A DNA stretch of 64,000 nt from CAIYTF01 sp963664845 (GTDB taxonomy: Bacteria > Bacteroidota > Ignavibacteria > Ignavibacteriales > Ignavibacteriaceae), in the NCBI GenBank assembly GCA_963664845.1, contig OY761615.1, positions 5,022,001 through 5,086,000 on the forward strand, written 5' to 3'. The notes under the pieces are model-generated. The model made no database searches. It was not told the origin of the DNA and saw only the letters and a list, made by a program, of their open reading frames with translations. Position numbers and translations under genes: made by a program. Below are positions 42,786 through 52,634 of this stretch, piece after piece. The number at the start of each line of letters is the position of its first letter. Within the stretch, counting starts at the first letter, position 1.

Positions 42786-43379
42786 ATGATCACCGGATCG
42801 TTACTGCGCTGTTCTCTGCTCTGTCTCGTACTTTTTTCTTCCTACCCGCTTTTTGGACAGGATACATCCACTGACGCTACCGCTGCTCAAAAGGCGTGGA
42901 TGGATTATATGACTCCCGGTCCGGCTCACAAGATGATGGCTGAGAGCGTAGGCGAATGGACCTACAAAATGAAAATGTGGTTATCACCGGGCGGTGAACC
43001 GATGTTGTCGGAGGGTACCTCTTCTGTGGAGATGTTCCTCGGCGGCAGATATTTGAAAGCAATCCGCAAGGGCTCGATGATGGGAATGCCGTTCGAAGGC
43101 TGGTCACTTATGGGATATGATAACCTGACCAAAGAAGTGACTGTTGTCTGGTACGACAATATGGGTACCGGTACTGCGGTTGCGAAAGGGACTTATGACA
43201 AACCGACGAACACCGTGACTGTACACGGCTCTTTCCCTGAGCCGGTATCCGGTAAGGACATCGCATTTAAGGAAGTTTTCAAATTTTCGGATAAAGACAA
43301 TCAATCCATGGAATATTTTAATATAAAAGATGGCAAGGAAATAAAATTTCTTGAAGTTGCTTATGTGAGAAGCAAGTAA
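42786..43379 (+). CDS. DUF1579-family secreted protein
   Basis: A 197-residue protein with signal peptide LLCLVLFSSYPLFGQ. The DUF1579 pattern is visible: GPAHKMMAESVGEWTYKMKM, FLGGRYLKAIRKGSMMGMPF and GYDNLTKEVTVVWYDNMGTG. Members are uncharacterised lipocalin-like barrels. It stands alone and is divergent from the tRNA locus. Confidence 0.85.
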   Translation: MITGSLLRCSLLCLVLFSSYPLFGQDTSTDATAAQKAWMDYMTPGPAHKMMAESVGEWTYKMKMWLSPGGEPMLSEGTSSVEMFLGGRYLKAIRKGSMMGMPFEGWSLMGYDNLTKEVTVVWYDNMGTGTAVAKGTYDKPTNTVTVHGSFPEPVSGKDIAFKEVFKFSDKDNQSMEYFNIKDGKEIKFLEVAYVRSK

Positions 43380-43940
43380 CAGGTGTATTACGTGAAAACG
43401 GTAATGTACTATATAACCTGTTGCCATTAAAGGAGAACCCCTCACAGCTAAATTACTCCTGCCGAAGGCGAGAAAACGTAAGAGCATTAATTATGAGGGT
43501 TTGGCTTCTTTGCTCAATGGGGAATACCTGTATTGCGGTATGACCTGTAAAACCGAGACCAATTATCGAGTTTTAACGGAGTTCGAAACAGGTAGATTCC
43601 CTCTTTCGCGCGAATGACATTCGTCCATTGTGTTTGTTAAGTTGACGCGTATACGCCCCGCCGGAGCGAGATTTCGTTGAACTCAATTTTCACGGGGATG
43701 ACAAGTTGAGTTACATTGACAGCTTTGTGCACACAGGATGACGCACATCGCCCGACGCAGGATCGCGATGACTAAGTCTCAGTTTTTCAATGGCCGCGCA
43801 ATTGTGGGGATTTAGGCTCTCACAGGCTGCGTTCATATAGGCGCATAATAAACATTGGCAGTATTGCAGAAGAAGCAATAACGCCTATATTTTAGTACAG
43901 TAAACAGTTGTTTTTAAAATTATTATTCGTGGATGATACA
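43380..43940. other. Spacer with dispersed repeat fragments
   Basis: No gene is seen. It contains the family C repeat (43591-43667) and a family A fragment (43727-43775: ACAGGATGACGCAC and GATCGCGATGACTAAG). Confidence 0.5.
43591..43667. repeat. Dispersed repeat family C, copy 1
   Basis: GGTAGATTCCC, CGAATGACATTCGT and TGTTTGTTAAGTTGA match the sequence at 53175-53254 in the same order and spacing. It is GC-rich, non-coding and REP-like. Confidence 0.5.
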
Positions 43941-44663
43941 ATGAAAAATCGCTTACTCGTTTTTTTTGTTTCGTTATTTCTGCTGACAGCCGGTTGCAGA
44001 ACCAGTGATACTACATTGTTGCCTTTTATCAAAAATGCTGACCAGGTTTATCGCGAGGCAGTAATTGATGCCATGGTTGCAGACAGCAGTGAGATTTGTT
44101 CCACACTGGTTGCCATCAGACCCGATAACAAGTACTTGTCATGGTCAAACGGATATGTGCTTGTTGTGACCTGGACCAAATACAAATCCAGTTATCCGGT
44201 TGGTGATACCATATCCACATCATGGGGCGAAGCATGGGTCACTGCAGTACCGGAAATGAAGGACTGGTATAAAAAACATCCGGTTCCCAGAGAAAATATT
44301 GTCCTGAGGACCGAACAGCTTTTAGGATTGCCCAAGGACAGTAAAAACAGTTATTTTGTTGAAATGTGGGTGAAGCCTGAAGATCTTCTGCGTCCTGCCT
44401 ATGATAATGAGATAGACGATAATACGTGTGGTCTCAGCTTCCCGGCAACGGCCAGCGCCGGGTATATTTCCTGGTTCAATAATAATATCATTACTTCATA
44501 TTATCCTCCAACCACCGCAAAGCAATATCCATGGACACGGCTGGGTTATACATATGACTGGGGAAATCCATCAAACGAGATTGGGTTAAGCGAGTTTATT
44601 GTTAAGAAAAACGCAAGGGTGATTGTTAAATCAGTTTATCCGACTATCGATTATTTTCAGTAA
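43941..44663 (+). CDS. Putative lipoprotein, hypothetical
   Basis: A 240-residue lipoprotein with signal LVFFVSLFLLTAGC and lipobox Cys. The body is Trp- and Tyr-rich with no recognised domain. I chose the ATG at 43941, where the signal peptide begins, over an upstream in-frame start at 43908. It is convergent with the giant secreted protein gene. Confidence 0.7.
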   Translation: MKNRLLVFFVSLFLLTAGCRTSDTTLLPFIKNADQVYREAVIDAMVADSSEICSTLVAIRPDNKYLSWSNGYVLVVTWTKYKSSYPVGDTISTSWGEAWVTAVPEMKDWYKKHPVPRENIVLRTEQLLGLPKDSKNSYFVEMWVKPEDLLRPAYDNEIDDNTCGLSFPATASAGYISWFNNNIITSYYPPTTAKQYPWTRLGYTYDWGNPSNEIGLSEFIVKKNARVIVKSVYPTIDYFQ

Positions 44664-44853
44664 GAATACTTAACATCCGTTGTTTGAGCATGCACTCAGT
44701 TATGTTGAGGTGTATGCATACAGGGAGAATAACCACTAATGGTGTTTCAGTCTTTGCACATTGATGATTGGTTTTCAGTTTGAAATCGTTATGATACAGG
44801 GTGATGCCGGGGAAAAGGGAGATTTTGGAGAACCCAAGTTTATGATTATCTAT

Positions 44854-44890
44854 AAAAAAAGGCCGCCCCATGAAAAGTGGAGCGGCTTTT
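44854..44890. terminator. Bidirectional terminator between convergent genes
   Basis: GCCGCCCCA and TGGAGCGGC pair with one mismatch around a short loop. The hairpin is flanked by AAAAAAA on the left and CTTTT on the right, so it can serve both strands. It is better for the minus-strand gene ending at 44914. Confidence 0.7.
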
Positions 44891-44913
44891 GCAATTTAAC
44901 TATTCCGAGAGCT

Positions 44914-47900
44914 TTACTTCAGCAGTATAAGCTTCTTCATTGACCTGAATTTTCCTGAATTAAGTTCATAGAAATAAACTCCTGACTGATAGCCCGCTGC
45001 ATTCCATTGAACTGAATGATTCCCGGATTCGAGATTTTCATTTAAAAGTTCGGCGACCTTCGCGCCGAGCAGATTGTATATGCTGAGCTTAACATGAGAG
45101 TTCTCCGGCAAGGTGAAACTGATCAGCGTTGTCGGGTTGAATGGATTCGGATAATTCTGGTGCAGTGCAAAAGATTTTGACTTTGCTTTATCCGGATCAA
45201 CTGAAGTGGTGCTGACGGGTATAAAACGTTCCGGTTCGGAATACGCTGAATATACTCCTTCTGCGGTTTTTGAGCGTACACGCCAGTAAACAGGGGCTGT
45301 ATAAGCAAGTTTATCAACCAGGTATGTTGTGGAATTTATATCCGTTACACTAACAGGATTACTGAATCCCGGTGTATTTGCGTATTGCAATTCATAAGAG
45401 ACGGTGCCGGCCGCAACCGGCAGGAACCATGAAAGCAGAGGTGTGTTAGTGGTGATAGCCACTCCATTTGCCGGACTGCCGCATTGGGGTTTAGCAGGAC
45501 TGCTGCCTGCAGCGGTTGCAAAGCTCTCTGTTGGTGAATATGGTGAATACTGACTGCCATTAAAGGTTCTTACTCGCCAGTAGTAAACCGCACCTGGGGC
45601 AAGCCCGGCAAGGGTTATTGAATAACTGTCGGTGGAAACCGTTGTTGCGTTGGTAAATGCACTGTTGCTTGCGTACTCAACAAAAAATGTTATTCCAGAA
45701 ACATAACTGTTCACATACCAGTAGAGAGTTGGTGTGCTTGTACCAAGCGCTCCCCCGACAGGCCAGGTGAGAATTGGAGTAAGTGAACCAGCTTTCCCGG
45801 TTACCTGGAATGAATCGACACTGCTCCAATCAGAAGTAACTGAGCCTTGTTTGGCCCGGACACGCCAGTAATATTCGCCACCGTATTCAAGAGCAGGAAG
45901 TGCGCAGGATGTAGTGGCGGATGTTAGTGTTGTGTTGAACACCGGTGATCCCAGAGCATATTGAACTTCATATTGTGTTGCAGAAACGCCGCCAAGAGTA
46001 TACCAGTATAAACCTGGTGTGGCAGAGTACACTGTTGTTCCACCAACGGGGTAGGTGAGTACCGGTTTAATGTTACCGCTGATATTATAGGTATAAAAAC
46101 TATCAACGGCTGACCAGGAAGAGTAAGTTGTTCCGTTATGTGTTTTCACTTTCCAGTAATACATTGTACCCGGGTCGAGGCTGTTTAGCTGCTGGTAGAG
46201 ATTCAATACTCCCTCATTATCCAACACCGGATTTGAAAGATCGCGATTTTTACTTACCTGTACCGAATAATCGAGTCCGGCAGTTGAGGCATTAACATAC
46301 CAGTACACCACAGGGGAACAGGTATATACAGTTACTCCTGAAACCGGATAGGAGAGTATTGGCTGCGGAGGTGTGCTGGGACCATTGTTATACGTCACAA
46401 ATGATTGGGCAGTGCTCCATTCAGAATATGCTGATCCGTTATAGGAACGAATTTCCCAGTCATAGCTTGTACCTGGAGCGAGGCCAATCAACTGAAGATT
46501 CAGATTGCTGCCTGCAGCCAATGGGCCACTCCATGAACCGGAAGCAGACGCCTTGTAGCGAATTTCATAAGAATAGGTATAAGCCGGTGTGCTCATGTAC
46601 CAATAGAGAGTCGGGTTATTGGAGTAAACTGTGGCGCCTCCGGTGGGCCATGAGGGAGAAGGAGCTACCAATACGCCATAAGTTGTGAAACTCTGTCGTG
46701 CTGAATATGCAATAATGGCGCCAGAAGAGGATTTTGTTCTAACCATCCAATAATAATGGGTGGTAGGTGTCAATGCGGCAAGTGTGAGCTGGACTGCGCT
46801 GTCTGCAAACAGTGTTGAGGTGCTTCCACTTGCAAACAGGCTGTCAGTTGACAAGATTACATCAAATTTAATCCCGGAATAGCTTTGTGTGAGGTTCCAC
46901 GAGAGCGTTGGAGTGAGTGTGTACACAGTCGCGTTGTTAATTGGGAAATTTAACCAGGCAACAACAGCAGAGGCTGTGGTAAAGCTCGATTTAGCAGAGA
47001 ATTCACCATCGGTTGCTTTGACTCTCCAATAGTACTTTGTGCTGTTGGATAATACTCCTGTAACCTGGAACATCGTGTCGACGAGAGCATTTTCCAAAAT
47101 CAGAGTAGAAAAAGTGGAATCAGTGGAAAGCTGGATTGTGTATCCTGTTGCTCCAGAAGCCTTAAACCATTTCAGCAATGGCAGCACAGAAACCTGCACT
47201 GCATAGTCTGCCGGTGAAGCCAACACCGGTATTCCGGTAACATGCGTGGTGACCAAATCGGTTTCCCATAAACCACGACCAAATGTTCCGGCCCTGAGCT
47301 TGTCCACACCTGCACCATAAAAAATTTCCAATTCACTAACCACCACCTTCGGGAGGCCGGTGCTGAACGGTACCCAATCCGCGTTTCCGTCTTTCATATA
47401 GACGCCAACATCGGTTCCTGCAAACAACAGGTTACGATCGAGCACCTTCATCTCCTGAACGATACACATGACGGGGAAGTTTGGAAGCCCCGACGAAATA
47501 TTGGTCCAGGTGGACCCGCCATAGGTTGATTCATAAACTTTGGATCCGCTTGTAAATCCACCATAGGTAATCCAAACGGTATTAGGATCGTTTGCTTTAA
47601 CCGCGATATAAGTTATGTTACTTGAGGCTGAGGGGAGCGTAACAGGGGTCCAGTTGCTTGCTCCGCCGTCTATTGTTTTCCACATGCCGGTTAAATCGGC
47701 AGTGTACAAGACATTAGTGTTTGAGGGAGCGATTGCAAGACTGCGCAATTTTACCGTGGAGCTTAATTGTTGAGAGGCAGGTGTCCATGTGTTGCCTCTA
47801 TCCATGGTTTTCCACACAAGATCATACCCCGCATAAAGTGTGGCACTGTTCATCGGATCCATAATGTAAGGCGTGACCCACGCACCTGACGGTTTGCCTG

Positions 47901-49665
47901 GGATATTGTCGGAAATTTTTGTTGTTGATGAAGTGCTGAATCCATTACTGTTTCGATATATCTGTCCAGTTACATACGTTACGTACATATACGACGTGGC
48001 ATTATTATAATCTATAATGCATTCCATTCCATCACCGCCATAGACATCTTTCCAGGTGTTCAAGGCGCCATTATATTTTTTCGACCCGTTATCCTGCAAA
48101 CCGGCCAGAATAAACGATGGATCAGTTTTGGAAAGCCCTATTCTATATATCTGACTTATTACCAATCCGTTTGTAAGGTCGATCCAGCTTGAACCGCCGT
48201 TGGTAGTTTTATAGATGCCACCATCGTTTCCTTCGAAAAGAGCTGATCCGTTTTGATACGCGAGCGCGTGTTTATCAGCATGAACTACCGGTGTGCCGCA
48301 GGTATTGGATGTCCAGTTTGTAGCCGGATTCCAAGTCGCGCCGCCGTCGATGGACTTCCACGTATTTATTCCGCCAATATATACGATGTTTGCATCACTG
48401 GGAGATGCTGCGATACATATGTCATAGGATCCCTGCCCGGATGTTGGGCCTGAGCCGTCACAATTATATCCAAACATGTGTTTGGTTGTATCGGCCACTT
48501 GAGTGAATGATGTGGCGCTGTTGGTTGATTTAAATACACCGAGGAGTCCGCCGGTGCTGTTGGCCACTACCATATAAACAACGGAAGGATCGTTGGGGGA
48601 TACCGCAAGCTCGCCGCGTTTGCCTCCAGCAACGGTTGCAGCATTTGTCCAGGTATCACCTGTATTTGTTGATTTATATACATAGGTGCTGCTGTAGGAT
48701 CCGGTTGAAGCATATACAGTTCCAGGGTCGCCTGGCTTAAATTTCAAATCGAAAAATTTGTTAACATTTTTTTGCGTCCAGCTGATTCCAGCATCGGTTG
48801 ATTTATATATTCCATCCGTTGTGGCAGCAATAAGAATTTGATCATTTGTGGGATGAAGCAATACCCGGTAAACTATTTTTTTCGCGCTTGGAGCATAGGT
48901 AAGTCCGGTGGAATTCCAGGTTGCGCCTCCATCAGTTGATTTTAATAAACCAATGCTGACGTTGTCAGCACCCTGTCCGCCTCCAAGGCTCCAGAGACTG
49001 CCACCGTCCCTGTCACCGGTTGCAATATATAGTGTGTTTGAAGTTTCGTAGTCAGCAGGAATGATTATATCACTGACGCCGAGCACGGATTGATCGTTGT
49101 TGAGAATAGTCCAGGAACTTCCACCATTTGTGGTTTTCCAGATGCCTCCAGAGGGGCTGCCCACCCAGATCGTATTTATATCGGTAGGGTGGAAAGCCAC
49201 ACAGTTAATGCGACCCAAACCTGCATATCCGCCGGCCGAAGCAGTACTGCCCAAGTTAACCCAGTTTTCAGTGAAACCTGATTTTTTTAATGACCTGTTA
49301 AAGCTCTTGTTATATTTTTCATATTCGGCAATTGAATTGGTAGTGGGTAATTCACCGGTAACTGAGTTAATTCTTTGTTCAAGATAGTATTCAAGACGTT
49401 TGAATGCTTTCCAGTTGGGAACCTTTTGTTTTTGACCATCTTTAATCAAAAAACCGTCCTTGATGTTTTCAGATTTACAGTAGTCATTAAACCGTTTCTG
49501 AATTGACTGAAAGGTTTCTGTAGCATTGGTATTGTCTGAAGCAATGGGGAGATCAGGACCGGATTGCCCCACAATTGTACTGCTGCATAGGGAAAGAATA
49601 ATCGAAAGCAGTACTGCTATGTTGGAGCGAATTTTCGTGGCCGTGCGCTTCTCAGAGATATTCAT
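44914..49665 (-). CDS. Giant secreted protein: Asp-box propeller, seven beta repeats, type IX sorting domain
   Basis: A 1583-residue protein with signal peptide (VLLSIILSLCSSTIVGQ). Residues of about 130-820 hold some nine Asp-box motifs (NGGSSWTIL, STDGGATWN, STDAGISWT, SIDGGATWN and others), as in VPS10/sialidase-type propellers. Residues of about 835-1500 contain seven repeats of about 97 residues with a core like YPVGGTTVYS-n-TPGLYWY and an ending YYWRVR; these look like fibronectin-type beta-sandwiches. The last 80 residues are a type IX sorting domain (HQNYPNPFNPTTLISFTLP). It is probably a surface or released adhesin or glycan-binding protein. Confidence 0.88.
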   Translation of the reverse strand: MNISEKRTATKIRSNIAVLLSIILSLCSSTIVGQSGPDLPIASDNTNATETFQSIQKRFNDYCKSENIKDGFLIKDGQKQKVPNWKAFKRLEYYLEQRINSVTGELPTTNSIAEYEKYNKSFNRSLKKSGFTENWVNLGSTASAGGYAGLGRINCVAFHPTDINTIWVGSPSGGIWKTTNGGSSWTILNNDQSVLGVSDIIIPADYETSNTLYIATGDRDGGSLWSLGGGQGADNVSIGLLKSTDGGATWNSTGLTYAPSAKKIVYRVLLHPTNDQILIAATTDGIYKSTDAGISWTQKNVNKFFDLKFKPGDPGTVYASTGSYSSTYVYKSTNTGDTWTNAATVAGGKRGELAVSPNDPSVVYMVVANSTGGLLGVFKSTNSATSFTQVADTTKHMFGYNCDGSGPTSGQGSYDICIAASPSDANIVYIGGINTWKSIDGGATWNPATNWTSNTCGTPVVHADKHALAYQNGSALFEGNDGGIYKTTNGGSSWIDLTNGLVISQIYRIGLSKTDPSFILAGLQDNGSKKYNGALNTWKDVYGGDGMECIIDYNNATSYMYVTYVTGQIYRNSNGFSTSSTTKISDNIPGKPSGAWVTPYIMDPMNSATLYAGYDLVWKTMDRGNTWTPASQQLSSTVKLRSLAIAPSNTNVLYTADLTGMWKTIDGGASNWTPVTLPSASSNITYIAVKANDPNTVWITYGGFTSGSKVYESTYGGSTWTNISSGLPNFPVMCIVQEMKVLDRNLLFAGTDVGVYMKDGNADWVPFSTGLPKVVVSELEIFYGAGVDKLRAGTFGRGLWETDLVTTHVTGIPVLASPADYAVQVSVLPLLKWFKASGATGYTIQLSTDSTFSTLILENALVDTMFQVTGVLSNSTKYYWRVKATDGEFSAKSSFTTASAVVAWLNFPINNATVYTLTPTLSWNLTQSYSGIKFDVILSTDSLFASGSTSTLFADSAVQLTLAALTPTTHYYWMVRTKSSSGAIIAYSARQSFTTYGVLVAPSPSWPTGGATVYSNNPTLYWYMSTPAYTYSYEIRYKASASGSWSGPLAAGSNLNLQLIGLAPGTSYDWEIRSYNGSAYSEWSTAQSFVTYNNGPSTPPQPILSYPVSGVTVYTCSPVVYWYVNASTAGLDYSVQVSKNRDLSNPVLDNEGVLNLYQQLNSLDPGTMYYWKVKTHNGTTYSSWSAVDSFYTYNISGNIKPVLTYPVGGTTVYSATPGLYWYTLGGVSATQYEVQYALGSPVFNTTLTSATTSCALPALEYGGEYYWRVRAKQGSVTSDWSSVDSFQVTGKAGSLTPILTWPVGGALGTSTPTLYWYVNSYVSGITFFVEYASNSAFTNATTVSTDSYSITLAGLAPGAVYYWRVRTFNGSQYSPYSPTESFATAAGSSPAKPQCGSPANGVAITTNTPLLSWFLPVAAGTVSYELQYANTPGFSNPVSVTDINSTTYLVDKLAYTAPVYWRVRSKTAEGVYSAYSEPERFIPVSTTSVDPDKAKSKSFALHQNYPNPFNPTTLISFTLPENSHVKLSIYNLLGAKVAELLNENLESGNHSVQWNAAGYQSGVYFYELNSGKFRSMKKLILLK

Positions 49666-50027
49666 AATTCTCCTTTTAAATGAAAGAAAATGGTTTCATT
49701 TAAGAAATGATTAGTTATTGATATAAAGCGTAAAAGATGTGTGATAAGAGAATTAAGAATAAAGGAAAAACCTCTTCGTAAAATACAGATTATATCTCAA
49801 ATACCAATACAGATGGTGCAAAAAGCTGAAAACAGGGGGGTACCCCACAAATGAAGCATCAAACACTATGTTAATGAGGGGTAATATGTTATGACATGAT
49901 TTCGTCTACACGTGAGTAATATCACTCACTGTTTTGTATTGACTGGGAAATATATATTTTGAAAACGCAGTTAATTTCATTTAGCTGTCAATTTCATTTA
50001 TTTATTATACCAATTTATGGACGCGAT
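49666..50027. other. Divergent intergenic region
   Basis: AT-rich sequence containing the promoters of the giant secreted protein and the barrel gene. No full consensus promoter was seen; TATATTTTG at about 49951-49959 is close to a -7 box. Confidence 0.4.
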
Positions 50028-50537
50028 ATGAAAAATCTTATGGCAATTTGCATGTTTGTAGCTTTGTTTGTTTCGGCTACTTTTGCTCAATATGAAACCG
50101 GCAAAACGACCGGAACCTTTCTTCTGGGTGTAGGTGGCGGTGGACTAAGCGGTTCAGGAGCAGTACCCATTGGAGTAGAATATAATTTTTATAATTTTGA
50201 TCCTAAAATACAGGCTGGCGTTTTTGCAGCATATTCATCAACTTCTGACGATGCTTTTGGCGGGAAATGGAATTACACTTATTTCGTTATTGCCGGCGAA
50301 GCAAATTATCACTTTATGCCACACAATAAAATTGATCCATTTGCCGGAATATCCCTTGGTTACAATATTGGATCAGTATCCTGGGATGGAACCGGAAGCT
50401 ATCCTTCACCGGATGCGGGCGGATTTTTTGTCAGTGGTCAGGCAGGCATCAATTACTGGTTTTCGCCTAAATGGGCTGCTCAGTTTCGGGTTGGTTACTT
50501 CCCGTATGTTGCAGTAGGTGTTACCGCTGCACTATAA
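50028..50537 (+). CDS. Outer-membrane beta-barrel protein
   Basis: 169 residues with signal peptide MAICMFVALFVSATFAQ. Strands such as TGTFLLGVGGGGLSG, WNYTYFVIAGEANYHF and IDPFAGISLGYNIG suggest a small barrel like those for outer-membrane proteins of the OmpW/OmpA-barrel type. I chose the ATG at 50028 because the signal sequence begins there. A terminator follows. Confidence 0.8.
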   Translation: MKNLMAICMFVALFVSATFAQYETGKTTGTFLLGVGGGGLSGSGAVPIGVEYNFYNFDPKIQAGVFAAYSSTSDDAFGGKWNYTYFVIAGEANYHFMPHNKIDPFAGISLGYNIGSVSWDGTGSYPSPDAGGFFVSGQAGINYWFSPKWAAQFRVGYFPYVAVGVTAAL

Positions 50538-50564
50538 TCTTTTATGATATAAGTTTTTCAGGAA

Positions 50565-50594
50565 GAAGAGGCTGCTCATTGGGCAGCCTCTTTC
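50565..50594 (+). terminator. Intrinsic terminator
   Basis: AAGAGGCTGC pairs with GCAGCCTCTT around a 7-base loop, ending in TTT. It lies 27 bases after the barrel gene. Confidence 0.75.
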
Positions 50595-50839
50595 GGTTTA
50601 AAAACTGAGTCATGTCAATAGGAGAAGATCTTTTAAAGAGGATTCTCTCAATAGCCGCGAAGGAATCCTATTATTGTACAAGCCACTTTCTTTGTTTTTG
50701 CAAACGGAAATGCCTTTGATATTACCATAACCGGCAAAGAAAAATTACTAAACCAGAGGATGCAGGAACTCATTATTATTCGTAAATTCGTGCATTCGGG
50801 TCTCTTACATTATTAACGAACAATTTAACAGGAGCAGTT

Positions 50840-51274
50840 ATGGACACGCAAAGTTACTCCAATCACCGGCGTTATGTACCTGGTTTTCATTTTGTGCTTC
50901 TTACGATTATCTTACTTTACCTGATTGGGGCAATAACCAGTTTGGTAAGGTCATTTATGTATCAAACGGGGCATTTACTTCCCACGCTGGCAATAATCAG
51001 TGCGATAATTTTTGTTTTTATTTATGGTTATATGCGCGATTTTGCCGTGAAGGTTCAGGACAGGGCCATTCGCGCCGAAGAAAATCTGCGGCATTTTGTG
51101 CTTACAGGAAAACGGCTTGATCCCAAACTTAAAATGAGTCAGATTGTTGCGTTGCGGTTTGCACCGGATGATGAATTCCCGGCTCTGGCCGTAAAAGCGT
51201 CCGCGGAAGATCTGACAAATGACAGTATCAAAAAGGCGATCAAGAACTGGAAAGCAGATAATAACCGGGTCTAA
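50840..51274 (+). CDS. DUF6526-family membrane protein
   Basis: 144 residues: two membrane helices (about 16-38 and 46-64), then a cytoplasmic part with QDRAIRAEENLRHFVLTGKR and QIVALRFAPDDEFPAL, the recognisable core of DUF6526. Function unknown. GGAGCAG lies shortly before the ATG. Confidence 0.78.
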   Translation: MDTQSYSNHRRYVPGFHFVLLTIILLYLIGAITSLVRSFMYQTGHLLPTLAIISAIIFVFIYGYMRDFAVKVQDRAIRAEENLRHFVLTGKRLDPKLKMSQIVALRFAPDDEFPALAVKASAEDLTNDSIKKAIKNWKADNNRV

Positions 51275-51364
51275 CCGGACGCGTTTTCAAGAGTAATTTT
51301 TTTTATCTGTCTGTATTTTCCCAGGCGACAAAAAATTACTACATTTTGTTATTAAAAATAAAAA

Positions 51365-52570
51365 ATGGATGCAGTAATGATTCAGCCGGCAATCCGGACA
51401 GAAAACATCACCTATGCGGTTCGTGATGTTGTAGTGTTAGCAAATGAAGTGGCGAAGAGCGGCAAGGAGATGCTCTATTTAAACATTGGTGATCCAAATC
51501 TTTACGATTTTGCACCACCACGGCATCTTGTCGATGCGACCTATGCAGCTATGTTAAAGAACAAGAACGGTTATGCTCCCTCTACTGGTATCAAGGATGC
51601 AGTGGATGCTATTGAAGCCGAAGCTGCAAGGAAGGGGATTGATAACGTATTGGACATATTTGTAACCACCGGTGCCAGTGAAGCAATTGAAATATGCATG
51701 ACCTCTCTGGTCAATGAGGGGGAGAACATTCTTACACCGACTCCCGGTTATCCACTGTATTCTGCCATTGAATCAAAGCTGCAGACAATTTCGAATCCGT
51801 ATTATCTTGATGAAAGCAATAACTGGCAGCCGGATATTGAGGATATCAAGGCAAAGATAAACGCCAAGACACGTGGTATCATCCTGATCAACCCCAATAA
51901 TCCGACCGGTTCGCTTTATTCGAAGGAAATTCTTCACCAAATTGTGGATCTGGCTTTGGAACACAACCTGGTCATATTTGCAGATGAGATTTACGACAAG
52001 CTTTTGTTTGACGGAAAAGTGCATACTTCTATTGCCTCGCTCAATAAAGACGTCTCCTGTGTCACCTTTGGAGGTCTTTCAAAGAACTATTTTGTTCCGG
52101 GCTTTCGAATTGGGTGGGGGATAGTAAGCGGCAGGCAGGAGAATCTTAAAGAGTATATCGAAGCGATCAATAAAATACTGCGTGCGCGCCTTTCGGCCAA
52201 TCATCCGGAGCAGTTTGGCATAAAACCTGCGTTGGAAGGTTCACACGAACATTTACGCCTTGGTATGGAGAAGCTGACCAGGCGCAGAGACCTCACCGTG
52301 TCACTCCTTAATTCAATCCCCGGAATATCCTGCGTCAAGCCTGAGGGAGCATTCTATGCATTCCCCAAACTAGATATGGAGCAGGATGACGCTGAATTTG
52401 CCAAGGGACTGCTCAAGGAGACAGGTGTTGTTGTGGTTCCCGGCAGCGGATTTGGGCAGCTTCCAGGCACCCACCATTTCAGGGTTGTTTTTCTGCCTGA
52501 TGAAGTTATTCTTGAAAAAGCCTACCGGAGCATAGGGCGATTTTTCGAAAGCTTCATAAAGAACGGCTAG
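51365..52570 (+). CDS. Class I/II aminotransferase (alanine aminotransferase-like)
   Basis: A 401-residue fold-type I PLP enzyme. Visible motifs are the LNIGDPN opening, NPNNPTGSLYS, IFADEIYDKL (the Asp that contacts the pyridine ring) and the PLP lysine in GGLSKNYFVPGFRIGWG, followed by the Arg of HHFRVVFLP. The sequence style is closest to AlaA/AlaT-type transaminases. The amino-acid specificity is inferred. Confidence 0.87.
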   Translation: MDAVMIQPAIRTENITYAVRDVVVLANEVAKSGKEMLYLNIGDPNLYDFAPPRHLVDATYAAMLKNKNGYAPSTGIKDAVDAIEAEAARKGIDNVLDIFVTTGASEAIEICMTSLVNEGENILTPTPGYPLYSAIESKLQTISNPYYLDESNNWQPDIEDIKAKINAKTRGIILINPNNPTGSLYSKEILHQIVDLALEHNLVIFADEIYDKLLFDGKVHTSIASLNKDVSCVTFGGLSKNYFVPGFRIGWGIVSGRQENLKEYIEAINKILRARLSANHPEQFGIKPALEGSHEHLRLGMEKLTRRRDLTVSLLNSIPGISCVKPEGAFYAFPKLDMEQDDAEFAKGLLKETGVVVVPGSGFGQLPGTHHFRVVFLPDEVILEKAYRSIGRFFESFIKNG

Positions 52571-52600
52571 TTGCCATTGAATGCTTTACCTGATTAATTA

Positions 52601-52634
52601 AAAGGGTGCTCCGCCGAAATGGAGCACCCTTTTT
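52601..52634 (+). terminator. Intrinsic terminator after the aminotransferase
   Basis: AAAGGGTGCTCC and GGAGCACCCTTT form a perfect stem, followed by a T-run. Confidence 0.85.
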
